Part shown: positions 54,501 through 64,000 of the stretch, piece after piece
How the letters are laid out: each line of letters opens with the position of its first letter
How positions within the stretch are numbered: the first letter of the stretch is position 1
NCBI GenBank assembly: GCA_022457155.1
Contig: JAJGOT010000287.1
Span: forward strand, 758,501-822,500
DNA: 64,000 bases
Reading direction: 5' to 3'
Origin: Cladopsammia gracilis
Lineage: Eukaryota; Cnidaria; Anthozoa; Scleractinia; Dendrophylliidae
Position numbers and translations under genes: made by a program
Notes under the pieces: model-generated
Told to the model about the DNA's origin: nothing
Databases searched by the model: none
Seen by the model: only the letters and a program-made list of their open reading frames with translations

Positions 54501-57500
54501 TCTAATTGTACACGAATATGTAAAAAAATGAAAATCAAAAATTTGATCGCAGTGGCACTTTAAAATTATTTCAACTTCTTTAAAATAAAATTTCCATATT
54601 TACAAAATCGGGTTCTGTCATGACACAAGTTTTTTTGACTGATTTTTATCTCGTTAATGCGCTTGCGCATTAAGCGAGATTTCGAAGTCGAGTACTAAAA
54701 AGGGACAAAAGTTGTTAACAAAATTTTGTGGACTTTTGTCCGGGGGGGTTTCTTGTTCCTTCTTTATAGAAGCTATATTAGGGCATTGAGGATATGGTTG
54801 GTTAAAGCGGTTAGGATTTCAAAAAGGGCGTCACATACTGCCACTAAAATGTTTGGGGAGCACCCCCGGACCTATTGTTAATTTCCCTAGGGTATTGGGA
54901 TGTCAGAACTTGTGATGAACTTGTCATATCTCACATTACGTTACCGCAAAGGTATTAGTCCTTCTTAAATTTCGATATCTCACGTTACCTATCAGTTTCA
55001 ATCATTTGTCGTAAAGCCATTATAGCTACTTTAAAAGGGTAAAAATAGGTTGAATGCGTTTTCTTGGGAAACGTAGTTTGAGAATTTCACGGTGTATTTT
55101 ACTAATGGAGAGGTTATAAGAAAGTTAAATGGGACAGGAAAGTTTGTGTGTTAATATGAGCGGTATGGCAGAGCAAAATAGCATGAACTTCGCGTTTTTT
55201 TCTATTGAGTTGTGGTTACACTCACCTTGGGTTTGGGGCCTTCCCAAGGGTTAATGGCTTGGGTTCGGTTTATCTCAGGTTTCATCTTACCCTTGGGGAT
55301 GCGGTTATTTGAACTTTGCGTTTGTATGCAATAGTATGGGAAAGACGTCATAGTTTTATTGGTTTAGCTACCGTGCACAAGGAAATTTTTCGGATTGTCC
55401 GACTGAATTTGTTTTGCGGGAGGAAATTTTTGCGCGTCGGGACAGCTAAAATTTCTGCTGGGAGGAAATGTTTGCGGATTTCTGGTCAAGTATAAATAAA
55501 ATCCAAGGCATCGGTATTAAACAATTTTACTTCCTGACTGGAGGTTTGTATAGTTCTCCTGGTTATATGGTTGCTGTTCTGGAACCAATATGAACATAAA
55601 CAACGAGAAAACTAGTGAGTGAATTATTGTACGTTGTTGTAAAAATGTATCAGTATTATGATAACAGTCTCTGGTTCTTTTGAGGACGTGTGTGGAGTTG
55701 AATCGGGAATACAGATGACTGTTGTGCCGGTCGCCTCGGAGTTATGATAGCAATATATTCACTGTTGAAAAGTTCTTCTTAAGCCGATATACATCATTAA
55801 AACAAGTAATTTTTTTCTGCGTGAGTATATTTCTGCGGTGGAAAATTTAATACAAAATAAAGTAATACTGCATAATAATGCAACAACGGACAACCTTGCC
55901 TGTATCTCGGATCAGAAAAAGGTTTTGAAAAATACTGCAGTCAGGAATCCCGCATGTTTGATTACTTTAGTACAAATTTTATAATTTGAGAAATTGGGGC
56001 GCTAAGTTTCATGATGTCACTTTCCGGGAAACTTGATAAAGAGTGTACAGCTATCATGCTGGAGATTCAAATATTTCAAACCGGATAAAATGATGCTATA
56101 CTTCTGACCCCGAGGGGGGGGGGGGGGTACTCCCTATAATGGGCTATACGGGGATGCTCCTCCTGAAAGGGGTACCTTTTTGAGGTAAGAGGTATATGAA
56201 AGGGTCGGGATTTCACGGGTTGAAGTATATGAAAGGGTAGGGATTTCACGAAGAATAGGAAAGGGAAGCGAAGCCACGCCGTTGAAGAATAAAAAAGGTA
56301 GGGTAAACTGCCATTTAAGTATTAAAAAAATGGCCTTTCAAAATATATCAAACAGACGCACGTAAAGGCTCTGAAAAGGGTACCATTTTCATTGAAAAGT
56401 ATATGAAAGGGGTACCATTTTCAATGAAAGGTATATGAAAGGGGTACCTTTTCTGTCAAAATCGGTATATGAAAGGGTAAGGGTTTGGACCTCGGGGCGG
56501 AGCATCCCCGTACAAAACTTTGTTGAGTACCCCCCCCCCCCCCCCCCCGGGCTTCTGACAATGGAGATACTGCCTAGCTCCGAGAAACACATTACACTTA
56601 CACGCGGAATAAACTCTGAGGAGCTATTAAAAAACAATTGAAAGATCCCACTATTCCAATATATGATTATCGCATAAGACTTGGATCTTAATAGAATATT
56701 TTACGAAATTTTGCTGCGGTCGTGACCCCGGGGGTCGTTAAGAAGACACTGTCAACACTATATTTTGAGGTTTAAAGCAGACCCATTTAATCTCTAATAG
56801 TTACTAAACACATGATACCGGAAATAGAAAACTCTCGACTTTCGAATAAAAAAAGACAGAACTACTATATATTCGCAAATAACCCATTCATGTATAACAT
56901 TAACTTATGCAGCCATTTCTTTTTCAACTCTCCACAAAAGAAAAATCAATGTCCGCTTCACTTTCCAAAACATTTCACATCGATATCGATAACAACATAC
57001 AACTGCGTGAAATATTTCCTTTTAACAAGCATTGACAACTAAGCGGAAAACAGATATTTCAGCCCACCCACATCTGACGTGCAAGTTATCAAAAGTTTCT
57101 TTGCTTTTGTTGATCCGATGTGAATGTTCTGCGAACCTTGTTATCTTTGTGGAATGTCCGGTTTCCGGAAGATTATAAAGAACAGGAAAGAGCGAATCTC
57201 AAAACTGTCTTAAAAACGAAATTAACGTTGGAAAAATATATATTTGCTTAATTCTTTCTTTGAGGAATAGAGGAATTCTAAGGATATGCACTTTTTTGTC
57301 TTGACTTCCTGACTGAATTTAAGTCTTAAAATAGCAATGAATATGCGTGAACGGACTCTGATCGATCAATGACAGACATTGTAGCGACCATAGGTCATGG
57401 ATCAGTTCTTTTCTTCTTTAAAATCTCCGTAAAATTCTTAGATGTTTATATCTTATATATAAAGATCTACAAACGCGGATAAGCGTAAACATTTATCCGA

Positions 57501-60500
57501 TGCGTTGTAGCACACATCAAAGATTTAAATTAGATGATCCCACAGGCAGACCAATCGTGATATCCAGTGCACAGTAAAGAAATATACTAGGTAATAATAC
57601 GATTTGTCACGGAATTGATAAGCGATAGAAAAATCGAAAATATTACACACTTAAGTCTTCTCACCTTTACTTTGTTGTCTCTTGATGTATCCTGACCGGT
57701 TTAAATGCATTTTTACAACTTTTGTCACTCGCCCCACTATCCACTATAAAAGAAGGGAAGGCTGGAGACCTCTGAGCGAACCCTCGCCACGCGAAAGCCA
57801 GGTTAAATGTCTACCCGTGCGATTCGTGCTAGCTTCCAAATTCCCTTTCACGGGCTCTAAAAGGGCTCCGTTTTGGAGCGATTCTGGCCATCTTCGCTTC
57901 GCCATTGTCCGCGATCCAAACGGCTGTACCACGAAATTCGAATACTAAAGCTTAGCGACCAACATTCACCCGAGGGGAGGGTCGTTACTTTTGCCCTCGC
58001 GCAAATTGACACCGTCAGGGGAGCCGGCGGTGCGTGTAATTCGAACGGAAACCACACGCGTGACCTGTCACTTATTTGTCTTTATTTGATAAAGTGCAAG
58101 TTTTCATCAAGATCAAAAGAAAAGTCTCTTTTTAAAATAAAAATGCTCGAAGGAAAATTATTAAGCTTGTTAAAACCAATTTGCGCCAAAAAATAAAAAA
58201 TCAAAGGTCACGGATATGTATGTGTATACCGGGAGTCTAGGGTGTACTCTAACTGCACGTCCGATCCAAGAGAGAGGAAGATAGGGGCCTTGGGAACGAG
58301 GTTGGTAGACGTTTCAATAACAAATTGATCATTAAAACAGACCGTTGGCCGTCGGGTGTTGATATGAACGATATGGTCAATAATGTTTAATTTTTATTGG
58401 TAAATTGCACAACCTTCTAAAGTCGCTGTCGTAATTTGTCGTATTTTTGAAGCGGAATCGAGCCGCTTCTCGCTGTTCAGAACGTCTCATGTCGGCAATT
58501 TTCGGGGCCACGTCGCTTGTCGTTTTTACCAAGGCTTCTTTAAGCCGAGATGTTTTGAAAACAGCTTCGGCTATAAAAGGAAACGAAATCTAATTACCAG
58601 CTCTATTCCTACAAGAGACACCATTCTGCCCGAAGGTACACAATTTTTTAGTTGACGGAAAAAGCGACAAGTAAAATATTTTCATTTGCCTTTTTTACAA
58701 TAGTCTACCTTAGTGAAGTATTTAGATAAAACATTCCTTTTTTACTGAAGTCTTTTTACTGAACTTATTCATATGCACAAAGTTCTTGTTTTGTCTCATA
58801 CATCCACATATACACTGCACATATAAATTGGCTGTTTAAAAACTGATTGCTAGTAAATCAATTTTAATCCCAAATGAAAATCGTTGCAATATGTTTTAGT
58901 TTTGTTTAAATATCAATAAATAAAGATATTAAATATTTTTTAACCTTCGTACATCTTTCCCAAATTTCGATCGATAAGAAAATCGCCATTGTAATGCCAA
59001 ACAAGTCATTGCTACTAAAATACTGTGACTGATACAAAACATAGAAAAATTAACTAAGTAAGATAGATTGAATCTAAGTAGTTTTGCCACCCCCATCTCT
59101 CCTCATAATTTTCTCCCGTAGCAACCAAATTGGCCTCGGCTCATTCGCTAAATATAATCAAGTTGAAGTTTCCCCTCAACTGTAAAATGAAGACTATTTT
59201 GAATAAATACGGTAAATTAACATGAAAATTATTTACATTCATACTCGTGATTATTTTGTTGCTCATGACTTTTATTGATTTGGTGGCTCCTAAAAGAGCC
59301 CTTAAGTCCTCTATGACTGCAATGTCTAACTCTACGATTAGACCTACAGGTATTTTCAATCTTTCAACTTCAATAAACCATTTAGCAGCTTTACACATAT
59401 TACCTATCACGTCTTTACTACATTTACCTATCAAAGGCACCCAACTTTTCCAATTCTTGTTGTTGTTGTTGTTGTTTTTTATTAACCTTACATTCTCTCG
59501 CATTAACGAGATGGCTTTAAGAGCCCTTTGATTTGTTGGTAAAATCAAGTAGAGTGTAGTGTAAGATTGTGGAGAAAACTTGGACACAAAATCACTTTTT
59601 ACTAAATTTACACTTCAGTGGCTTATAAATTAATATATTCATGGTCAAGTATCACACCCAATCTTAAGTCTGCACTAGCTCAGTGTAAGTATTTTTATAG
59701 GGATACAAGGAAACTTAACACACAGATGCTTCTGCAGAATTACATGCAAGTATTTACAGACTCCCATAATGGTGAAATAACACAGGTAATATGATACAAC
59801 TGAATGTACAGCGTATGTTCATATTGTCATTTACCGTGTACAAATGGTTACTAAATCCTCCCAAGGGTATCTGGGCGATTTTTTTATTTTTAGGGGAAGT
59901 ATGGGGAAACTATTGTATTATGAACTTGGGCCTTGTTGTTCAATTTAAAGCCAACTCCGGAAGTTGAAGTTGTGTACATGTATTTGTTCAGAAGGTGGAG
60001 ACACGGTGGTCTAGTGGTTAGCGCGTCGGACTTTTAACCTGAAGGTCGGTGGTTCGAAGCCTGGTCTCTGTCGTCGTGTTGTTTCCTAAGACAAGAAACT
60101 TTACTCCACACTGTCTCTCTCCACCCAGGTCTATAAACGGGTACCGGTGACAAAATGCTGGGGGTAACCCTGCGATGGACTAGCATCCCATCTAGTGGGG
60201 GAGTAGCAATATTCCTAGTCACTTCATGCTACAGAAACCGGGTTAAGCTCCGGCCGTGTGGGCCATCTGGCTCGTGTGCGACTTTACTTACTTTACTATG
60301 TGTTCAGAAGGTAATATTAAGCTATAGCCGATAAAAAAAAACTACTTAACAATACAAACCAGAAGTGTTCATTACTATAATCAACTTCCTGTCGCATATC
60401 ATTGGCTAAATGATAGCCCAGATCACAAAGGAAAACAAAAACAAATAAATTTAATTAAAAAAAACAATTAAAAATAAAAATTTAATGTTAAATTGATCTT

Positions 60501-62058
60501 TCCTTTTTTATTATTATCTATCTACCTGATTTAGATCCAGTTCAGTCCTATACAGACTCATCAAATGGCTTCTGGTTCAATTGTAAGTGTATGCCTTATG
60601 ATTAAAATACTGAATATGAATATATGAATATACAGTCGGACCTCTATTAAGCAGCCACCCTCGGGACTTTGAAAACTGGCCGCTTAATAGAGGTTGGCCG
60701 TTTAATAGAGGTACAGTATAAATTGGATAGAAATGGCAGTCAACGTAATTTTATTGCCTCTATATAGCAAAAGGCTTGTTGAAAAGTGAACATATGTGAA
60801 GATAAATGCAAAAATCATTGAAACAAAAAATTAAGTGCCATGTATTTGCGCATTTCAAGTCCGCGCAAGTTCTAGCTCTAACACAGAGAGCATGTAGTCG
60901 ATAAGTACAGTATTTTTTGGTGTCGAGTAGGTACAGAAAAATATGCAAATCCATGTAACAAAACATCAAGTTTCTTAGGCCTTTTTTGCACCAATAGTCT
61001 GTAAAAATTTTAGCTCAAAATATTTCACGGACGATTTATTTAAAATAATCCGTCACTGCTGTTTGCCGTTGTGGAGCTCGGAGTTGTAACGAGAAGATCA
61101 AGTCATTTGCCTTTCCGATAGATAGGGCAAGGTCCTGGTAACCGTGAAACTGGGCAAGTGGAGATTAAATTGCAGTTTTTATTGTTATCAGTTATCACCT
61201 TCATATTATCTGTCACCATTTCGCTTGAAAAGATGATTTGCTGGCCGCTTAATAGAGGTAAAAATACAGTAAATACTAAACTTGCAACAGCAAAAAGGTG
61301 GCCGCGGCCGCTTAATAGAGGTGGCCGTTGAATAGAGGTATCGAATACAGCACTTTACTGACAAATAATTCGGGACTTTGGAAAGTGGCCGCTTAATGGA
61401 GGGTGGCCGCTTAATAGAGGTCCGACTGTATTCATATTCATGTATTTCACTATTATTGGGTATATCACAAACTCACAATTGAAGGGCTCCCTGCAAGAAC
61501 GTTTTAAGTGCGTTTTTGGTAACTTTCACTAACATTGTATGTTTTAGGCCTTTAAAAGCACAGTTTTGTCAAATTAATGATTTATTATTGTTAAGGTACT
61601 TAAAACAGCTCCAAAATGGGGAAGAAAATCCACATCTTTGAGAAAATGTTTTGGGCCCCTATGAGACCCTATGGCCCCCAGGACACTCTATGTATCTTTT
61701 CAAAAATAAAAATTATTCTGTTCGAAGATAGAACATTTCTTGACCTGGTTTAAATCGTGACAGTCATATTTACATGATCCAGTCATAATTTTGGCAAGTG
61801 AGTCCCTTTTGAGGCCAAAAATCCAAGATTTCAGTGAAAATTTTCTAAAAACTAGAAAGCTAGATCTAGAAAAAGTGATCAGTGATGATTGTAAGAACTG
61901 CATTTTATGTAACTCTTAAGTATTTTAAATTGTAAGAACTGTATTTTATGTAAATTTTAATTATTTTAAATTTTAAATAATTAGTAATATATATTATAAT
62001 TTAGGATAGTGTCCTTATTTAGTGGGAGACTGCTACACTTCTTGACACTGAAATAAAG

Positions 62059-62098
<40 letters not shown>

Positions 62099-63387
62099 CA
62101 AAACGCACTTAGGACGTTATTGCAGGGAGCCCTTCAATTGACTATCTATCCATGTGGCTTGGTAGCTCAGTGGTTAGAGCATTACACTGGTATCACATGG
62201 TCATGATTTTTTTAGGTTGCTTTTTCAACCGCTCAAGTTGGTAGCACACTGCGAGGATCAAGTTAATTTCCCTCATTACTCTTTAAATCTTTACACTCCC
62301 AAGAGTGCCGAAGAACAAAATTCAAGAGAAATCCCAAATTTCATTTTGTAAAATTAATATTGAAAAACTAATGGTGCCATGATAAAGTACTGAAGAGCAG
62401 AAGAGGTTTCATTTGAATTGTCACACCATAGGATTTTGTCAACAGACTCAAAAGTGAGACACTGCATGTTAAGCTTTGTAAGTGATTCATGACCACTCAA
62501 AATGCTAGGAAAGGTTGGTACCTTCAAGTATGGGAGGGGTGGTTGATCTTAAAATTAATACTCAATGTTAGAACAAACAGACCTAGGTTGAAAACAAATC
62601 AACCCAGGTTGAAACAAATTGACCTAAGATTAGGTTAGCGGTGGATCCAGGGGAGGGGTTGAGGGGGTGGCACAGTGGCAACCCCTCCTTTGAGCAGCAT
62701 TTTTTTAAAATTTGTTTGTCTTTTCATGTCTCTCCCTTGTGGTTCATAAACATAATAGAATAAAATTGTTTTATATGTACTGGTAGTTGTTTCACTTCTA
62801 CAAATTGACTGATTGTCAATGTACGTTTCGCCACTGCTGTGTAGGATGTAAACATGTGAAAAGGTTATAGATGTGACAAGCAACTATCATTGTTTCTGCT
62901 GCCCCTTTTAATCATGCATTATTAGTTTTGGTTTTCTGGTTGAGAATCAAGGTAAACTCCAGATTTTATACCTTGACTTTGCAAATGCTTTTTAAGTCTC
63001 CGTAATGCTGGAAATGGCGTTATAGAGGGAAAAATCTGAAAAATTTTCTGGAAGGGGCATGCCCCCAACTCCTGAGAAGCTTGTGTTTACGGCAGTTGCT
63101 GTCCATGCCCATTACGTGTAAAGTTATTAAGGCGTACAGTCCCACCTTTTCAGAAATTCATGGATACACCCTGTACAGGTTGCATTTTTGGGAATTGTCA
63201 TAAAATCTTATTAACTACTCAGCTTGTGTTCACCCAGGAGAGGTAGCATTGTTGTGTTTTTGAAAGCCTTTAGTGTGCTGACATTGTTGCAAACTATTTT
63301 TAGGATGGCTTGATTTGTTTGTTTGATGTATCTAAAGGAAGTGAGGAGGACTGTCTGGACTCAGTACTCAATACAGGCTCATCTGTG
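48511..63387 (+). CDS. WDR89: WDR89-like WD40-repeat protein, nine exons seen, 3' end outside window
   Basis: Exons with GT/AG borders and matching phases: 48511-48632, 50402-50430, 51138-51200, 51984-52068, 52475-52524, 53712-53814, 59701-59785, 60535-60582 and 63304-63387. Together they give 223 codons. WD40 landmarks are CIKLFKMDTLLYCGDFKAHD, FWTTSSDTAICYWDSREGY, SACGLNCSDDIVAAATEP then GEDVCLYLWDTRK, ITQIQFSPIQTHQMASGS, and DGLICLFDVSKGSEED. Order and wording parallel vertebrate WDR89 (the DINCNDHI...FWDAR and SGSSDGLVNVFD regions). The last repeats are beyond 64000. By family it is a propeller scaffold; its partners are poorly known. The start codon follows a short upstream ORF. Introns are full of mobile elements. 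Confidence 0.85.
50174..50272 (+). repeat. Degenerate telomere-like words
   Basis: TTAACCCTAAGCTAACCATAA, ACCTTAACAC and TAACCATAACCCTAAC resemble drifted units of the animal telomere repeat read as TAACCC. The block is short and in an intron of the WDR89-like gene. It may be chance or an old interstitial telomeric tract. Confidence 0.35.
50499..50892. mobile_element. 394-bp MITE filled with the palindromic word AAGACGCGTCTTA
   Basis: AGGGCCATTTATACGGGAGA and its reverse complement bound the element. The terminal repeats continue about 65 bp through AATAAGACGCGTCTTATCTA. GCGTCTTATTT or its complement recurs more than ten times inside. ATT flanks both ends. It lies in intron 2 of the WDR89-like gene and has no coding frame. 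Confidence 0.8.
51602..51696. mobile_element. Perfect 42-bp inverted repeat with 11-bp loop
   Basis: ATGGAGTTTTTTCCAGTTAG at 51602 and CTAACTGGAAAAAACTCCAT ending at 51696 are exact complements over 42 bp. It is in intron 3 of the WDR89-like gene. In RNA it would form a strong hairpin. It could be a very young fold-back element or a replication-linked inverted duplication. Confidence 0.8.
52504..52579 (+). repeat. 38-bp tandem duplication covering a splice donor
   Basis: CTCCTGTTTACAGAATACTT plus AGTAAGTAGTTTATTTA is present twice, at 52504 and 52542, with one base different at the end. The unit includes the last 21 bases of exon 5 and its GTAAGT donor. Use of the second donor would add 38 bases and bring in a stop (CTTAGTAAGTAG). 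Confidence 0.9.
52730..53101 (+). other. Exon-like open segments in intron 5 of the WDR89-like gene
   Basis: 52730-52825 (phase 1 in, 1 out, DSSTEARSDGANDRAPLS) and 52921-53101 (VEAWASGLHSLQFSNSD, then six Asp) have plausible AG and GT borders. The first could be an in-frame 32-codon cassette. The second ends in a phase that does not fit the next conserved exon. Exon 5 joins exon 6 perfectly without them, and their peptides do not look like WD repeats. They may be non-coding; a 22-base G run lies between them. Confidence 0.3.
54003..54563. mobile_element. 561-bp inverted-repeat element with TTAA ends and roughly 245-bp arms
   Basis: TTAAAGTGCCACTGCGATCA at the left and TGATCGCAGTGGCACTTTAA (with one drifted base) at the right bound long arms. 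These include CATCTTGCCAAATTTCAATC, TTATGTCCGAGAATT, and GGATAAAGTGACATCAAA, each matched in reverse complement. TTAA at both ends suggests piggyBac/Kolobok-type insertion. It is in intron 6 of the WDR89-like gene. Confidence 0.85.
54564..56108. other. Part of intron 6, no gene seen
   Basis: No exon or repeat family is recognised. Short words such as GGAGGAAATTTTTGCG recur near 55420 and 55460. Confidence 0.35.
56109..56551. mobile_element. Poly-G-ended element with 8-bp flanking repeat
   Basis: The left end is CCCGA plus 14 G then TACTCCC; the right end is GAGTAC plus 19 C then GGG. These form inverted repeats. CTTCTGAC flanks at 56101-56108 and 56552-56559. Inside, GTATATGAAAGGGGTACC-type units recur five to six times. 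A partial copy is at 5865-6012. It lies in intron 6 of the WDR89-like gene. Confidence 0.75.
57680..58070. other. GC-rich island in intron 6
   Basis: This block is clearly richer in GC and CpG than its surroundings and keeps frames open on both strands (57682-57948 plus, 57744-57932 minus), which high GC alone explains. It could be a repeat fragment or a regulatory island. I recognise no protein family. Confidence 0.3.
59141..59587 (-). CDS. Unrecognised 148-codon ORF antisense to an intron
   Basis: The frame from 59587 encodes a helical-looking segment (KCSKDVIGNMCKAAKWFIEV, LIVELDIAVIEDLRALLGAT) preceded by six asparagines from a GTT microsatellite. The composition is more protein-like than most chance frames here. 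No family is recognised and no splice context is seen. A fragment of a transposon gene is a fair alternative. Function unknown. Confidence 0.25.
   Translation of the reverse strand: MSKFSPQSYTTLYLILPTNQRALKAISLMRENVRLIKNNNNNNKNWKSWVPLIGKCSKDVIGNMCKAAKWFIEVERLKIPVGLIVELDIAVIEDLRALLGATKSIKVMSNKIITSMNVNNFHVNLPYLFKIVFILQLRGNFNLIIFSE
59999..60297 (+). mobile_element. tRNA(Lys)-like SINE with conserved central domain
   Basis: The head 60003-60071 has an A-box TGGTCTAGTGG, an anticodon-loop CTTTTAA (UUU, lysine) and a B-box GGTTCGAAGCC. The body includes CTGCGATGGACTAGCATCCC, which resembles the conserved core of a widespread animal SINE superfamily. It ends in ACTTTACTTACTTTACTA. It is in intron 7 of the WDR89-like gene. 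The head lacks proper acceptor-stem pairing, so it is not a tRNA gene. Confidence 0.8.
60633..61428. mobile_element. 796-bp Tc1/mariner-type MITE with subterminal repeats
   Basis: The ends CAGTCGGACCTCTATTAAGC and GCTTAATAGAGGTCCGACTG are flanked by TA. The word GGCCGCTTAATAGAGGT, or a one-base variant, occurs about eight times, clustered near both ends, as expected for transposase binding sites. No transposase frame is present. It is in intron 8 of the WDR89-like gene. Confidence 0.85.
61476..62140. mobile_element. 665-bp element with 41-bp terminal inverted repeats
   Basis: CAATTGAAGGGCTCCCTGCA at the left and TGCAGGGAGCCCTTCAATTG at the right are complements. The arms continue to AAGTGCGTTTT/AAAACGCACTT. 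It contains a (TTA)n tract at 62061-62099 and ATTTTATGTAA repeats near 61900-61960. It is in intron 8 of the WDR89-like gene, 48 bp from the mariner-type MITE. Confidence 0.8.
62155..62215 (+). repeat. tRNA-like SINE head fragment
   Basis: GGTAGCTCAGTGGTTAGAGC is a clear A-box/D-arm. The B-box half has decayed into GGTCATGATTT. It is a remnant SINE head, not a tRNA gene. Confidence 0.55.
62295..62470. repeat. Dispersed repeat, copy 2 (first copy at 30655-30845)
   Basis: CCAAGAGTGCC, AAAATTCAAGAGAAATCCCA, AGGTTTCATTTGAAT, CCATAGGATTTTGTC and CAGACTCAAAAGTGAG occur in the same order as in the first copy. Confidence 0.7.
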
Positions 63388-63427
63388 GTATGATAACAGT
63401 AGACATCCTCAATGTTCGCAAAGGGTA

Positions 63428-63936
63428 ACATTGAGGGAAACAAAACTCACTGTTTCCCGAGGGGCCAGTCATTAAGTCTTTTGTTATACCTCCCAACTCA
63501 AAAATAGTGCAAGTCGAAAGTTCAAGTTGTTGTTTCCCTAGGGAGTTAGTGAGTTTTGTTCACCTTAGGGAGTTAGACTTTTTTTGACCCATGGCATGTG
63601 ACACATTCTTGTCCAATGAAAAATGGCATTTGAGTTGGGAGATAGAACAAATTGCCTTGTTATATAGCTGGAGTTTTTCTCAATACAGTTGTCCTAAGCG
63701 GGCAACATTTGCGAAAGTGGGCAACAATTTTGACGTCAGAGGGTAACATTGCACCGTTGCCAGCTAGCGCACATGATCAGACTGTGACAAAAGGTCGCAT
63801 GATTATGATGGATCCAGTGCTCGGCGCGTTTTCAAACTGTCTTGTGTTGTGTTTTTTTTGTGTGTTGCTATAATTATAACAAATCACTTAATGACTGATC
63901 CCTTGGGAAACAGTGAATTTTGTTTCCCTCGAATGT
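63428..63936. mobile_element. Inverted-repeat element after exon 9, about 50-bp arms
   Basis: ACATTGAGGGAAACAAAACT at the left is matched by AGTGAATTTTGTTTCCCTCG AATGT-type sequence at the right, with GTTTCCCGAGGGGCCAGTCA against TGACTGATCCCTTGGGAAAC. More GTTTCCCT...CGGGAAA words run on to the window end, so the true right border may be outside. Confidence 0.6.
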
Positions 63937-64000
63937 CGATGTTTCCCTCAACTTCGTCTCGGGAAATATCGAGATTCTCGGGTAACAAAATTCACTGTTC

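Noticed and set aside
57682..57948. Overlapping open frames on both strands
   Set aside because: High local GC lowers stop-codon density; neither peptide resembles a known family.
60003..60071. Functional tRNA-Lys gene
   Set aside because: A- and B-boxes and the UUU loop are present, but the acceptor stem does not pair and the sequence continues into a SINE body.

Overview
The window reads as animal nuclear DNA, most likely from an anthozoan cnidarian (coral or sea anemone). The reasons are spliced genes with canonical GT/AG introns, recognisable metazoan families (WDR89-like, TMEM229-like, a Ras-like GTPase, a cysteine-rich multi-pass membrane protein), AT-rich intergenic DNA and a very dense load of short inverted-repeat elements and tRNA-derived SINEs. 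The species assignment is inference. There are no bacterial operons, CRISPR arrays or rRNA genes.

Layout. 1-4.5 kb: repeats and three inverted-repeat elements. 4.5-14.1 kb (+): a gene of at least five exons for a membrane protein with GCC2/GCC3-type cysteine repeats outside, about eight or nine membrane spans and an acidic tail of three 24-residue repeats. Its second visible intron holds a broken Ty3/gypsy-like retrotransposon with nested insertions, and a hairpin element starts at its stop codon. 14-31 kb: no convincing host gene. This stretch holds a roughly 90-bp satellite-like array, Mutator-like mini-elements, a terminal-inverted-repeat unit carrying a broken RecQ-like helicase fragment, and 3' ends of a non-LTR retrotransposon set in (TAA)n. 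31.1-31.8 kb (-): intronless Ras-like GTPase. 33.9-39.6 kb: a possible 5.7-kb TTAA-bounded element holding an acidic ORF and a decayed beta-propeller-like gene. 39.9-43.1 kb: three mini-elements with clear target-site duplications and an inverted-repeat element. 43.6-44.1 kb (-): intact single-exon TMEM229-like gene. 44.7-47.2 kb: two more inverted-repeat elements. 48.5 kb to the window end (+): a WDR89-like WD40 gene, nine phase-consistent exons seen (223 codons), 3' end outside the window. Its introns hold at least seven repeat elements.

The host genes are unrelated housekeeping or signalling functions and do not form a pathway. The most informative content is the mobile DNA: three short elements with 9-bp target duplications, one 108-bp hAT-like element with an 8-bp duplication and a neighbouring empty-site paralogue, a poly-G-ended element flanked by an 8-bp repeat, an element densely filled with copies of one palindromic word, and the possible cargo-bearing TTAA element. 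All exon models and element boundaries were read by eye; no database search or alignment was run.
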